64,000 bases of DNA from CACPJA01 sp964629335 (GTDB lineage Bacteria; Pseudomonadota; Gammaproteobacteria; Steroidobacterales; UBA11654): the NCBI GenBank assembly GCA_964629335.1, contig CAZVRH010000002.1, positions 1 through 64,000 on the forward strand, given 5' to 3'. Shown piece by piece: positions 63,217 through 64,000 of the stretch. Within the stretch, counting starts at the first letter, position 1. The number at the start of each line of letters is the position of its first letter. The translations under genes were made by a program, and so were the position numbers. The notes below the pieces were generated by a model, which saw only the letters and a list, made by a program, of their open reading frames with translations, searched no databases and was not told the origin of the DNA.

Positions 63217-63244
63217 TTGTTGTAATGGTTAATGTATGTAGAAT
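63217..63244 (+). promoter_or_regulatory. possible rpsO promoter
   Basis: TTGTTG (63217-63222), a 16-bp spacer and TAGAAT (63239-63244, 5 of 6) lie 31 bp before rpsO, in the place of the E. coli P1 rpsO promoter. The match is moderate. Confidence 0.42.
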
Positions 63245-63275
63245 AGCGTTTTGAAAATAACAATTAATAGAAATA

Positions 63276-63545
63276 ATGACTTTATCAACCGATACAAAGA
63301 AAGAAGTTATAGACAAATACCAGACTTCCAAGGAAGATACTGGTTCGACTAATGTACAAGTTGCATTATTAACAGAGAAGATAAACTCTTTAACGGATCA
63401 TTTTAAGATTCATAAAAAAGATAATCATTCTAGAAGAGGGCTTTTGATGATGGTAAATAAAAGAAGAAAACTTCTTGATTACCTTAAATCTAAGGATCTT
63501 CCGTCTTATAAGCAGCTTATTTCAGATTTAGGATTGAGAAAGTAA
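63276..63545 (+). CDS. rpsO: 30S ribosomal protein S15
   Basis: An 89-residue primary 16S rRNA-binding protein of the platform. The four-helix pattern TGSTNVQVALLTEKINSLTDHFKIHKKDNHSRRGLLMMVNKRRKLLDYLK, seen in family order, includes the rRNA-contacting HKKDNHSRRGL loop. Length is exactly the family norm. In E. coli S15 represses its own mRNA through a pseudoknot overlapping the start; the leader here is too short to judge. pnp follows 46 bp later. Confidence 0.97.
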   Translation: MTLSTDTKKEVIDKYQTSKEDTGSTNVQVALLTEKINSLTDHFKIHKKDNHSRRGLLMMVNKRRKLLDYLKSKDLPSYKQLISDLGLRK

Positions 63546-63557
63546 ATATTTTTAAAT

Positions 63558-63573
63558 AGAGCAATAGGGCTCT
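63558..63573 (+). other. small hairpin between rpsO and pnp
   Basis: AGAGC (63558-63562) pairs with GCTCT (63569-63573) around a 6-nt loop, 18 bp before the pnp start. No T run follows. E. coli has an RNase III-processed hairpin in this location; this stem is much shorter. Confidence 0.35.
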
Positions 63574-63591
63574 TAATAAAAAGGAAAATAA

Positions 63592-64000
63592 GTGAATCAA
63601 ATATCTAAAGAGATCATAATCAATGATCAAAAAATCGTATTAGAAACTGGAAAAATCGCAAGACAAGCAAATGGGTCTGTTCTTGTTTCATGTGAAGGAA
63701 CATCAATATTAGCTACAGTTGCAGGCCGTAAAGAGGCGTCAGAAGGTCAAAGCTTCTTTCCACTCTCAGTTAACTATCAAGAAAAAACATACGCAGCGGG
63801 AAAGATACCTGGAGGGTTTTTTAAACGTGAGGGCAGACCTTCAGAAAAAGAAACCTTAATCTCTAGACTCATTGATAGACCATTACGGCCATCATTTCCA
63901 GATGACTTTTTAAATGAAATACAAGTTGTCTTAACAGTAGTGAGCTTAAACCCAGAGGTGCAAACAGATATCTTATCTATGATTGGAGCATCCGCTGCTA
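63592..64000 (+). CDS. pnp: polynucleotide phosphorylase (5' part)
   Basis: The first 136 codons of PNPase, the phosphorolytic 3'-5' exoribonuclease of the degradosome; the gene continues beyond the window. It starts at GTG 63592 with AAGGA upstream. Residues such as LETGKIARQANGSVLV, PLSVNYQEKTYAAGKIPGGFFKREGRPSE and LISRLIDRPLRPSFP are the first RNase PH domain. The frame is open to the window end. Order truB-rpsO-pnp as in E. coli. Confidence 0.95.
   Translation, partial: MNQISKEIIINDQKIVLETGKIARQANGSVLVSCEGTSILATVAGRKEASEGQSFFPLSVNYQEKTYAAGKIPGGFFKREGRPSEKETLISRLIDRPLRPSFPDDFLNEIQVVLTVVSLNPEVQTDILSMIGASAA

Overview
The window is an AT-rich, very tightly packed bacterial chromosome segment. 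Gene content and order are gammaproteobacterial: the cluster hrcA-grpE-dnaK-dnaJ, carAB-greA-rlmE-ftsH-glmM-tpiA-secG-tRNA-Leu, and tRNA-fMet-rimP-nusA-infB-rbfA-truB-rpsO-pnp. Also fitting are bamE, ratA, orn, rsgA, and a NusA with two C-terminal repeats. Low GC, overlapping or abutting genes and an abundance of short-chain dehydrogenases, a Baeyer-Villiger-type monooxygenase and a spinster-like MFS carrier suggest a streamlined marine heterotroph, possibly of the SAR86 type. That placement is inference; no 16S gene is present to settle it.

Region 1 (1-8.9 kb) is an accessory oxidoreductase neighbourhood: a dienelactone-hydrolase-like protein, two SDRs, a Tat-exported HisC-like aminotransferase, a single-domain alkyltransferase (MGMT family), a membrane-anchored beta-propeller protein, a zinc-free quinone oxidoreductase, an MFS carrier and a flavin monooxygenase. 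Region 2 (8.9-14.9 kb) is mostly housekeeping (dnaX-recR, rsgA/orn) plus a MAPEG protein, a DUF1249 protein and an MFS exporter with a histidine-rich tail.

Region 3 (24.3 down to 14.9 kb, minus strand) is the most unusual part. It is one nearly gapless series: smpB, a secreted CbiX/CbiK-like protein, the tmRNA gene ssrA, aguA and aguB (agmatine to putrescine), a SYLF-domain protein, a DUF1838 Tat protein, two lipoproteins, a secreted NTF2-like protein and the periplasmic protease prc. The tmRNA 3' CCA lies only 5 nt before the aguA start codon, so aguA appears to be expressed by read-through of the tmRNA gene. Apart from smpB-ssrA, the trans-translation genes have no known link to these cell-envelope and polyamine genes.

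Region 4 (24.4-43.2 kb) carries a sodium symporter of the NSS family, ratA, bamE, nadK, the heat-shock operon, a TMEM164/YwaF-like membrane protein, carAB and the ftsH/glmM/secG block. Compared with the Pseudomonas-type order, dapB, yhbY and folP are missing from their usual slots. Region 5 (43.2-57.4 kb) is a complete 14-gene complex I operon (nuoA-N, with separate nuoC and nuoD) lying between tRNA-Leu(GAG) and tRNA-fMet. Its AT-rich upstream region holds two DnaA-box-like sites. Region 6 (57.4-64 kb) is the transcription/translation operon, ending inside pnp. I see no insertion sequences, prophage, CRISPR arrays or toxin-antitoxin modules other than the housekeeping ratA homologue.
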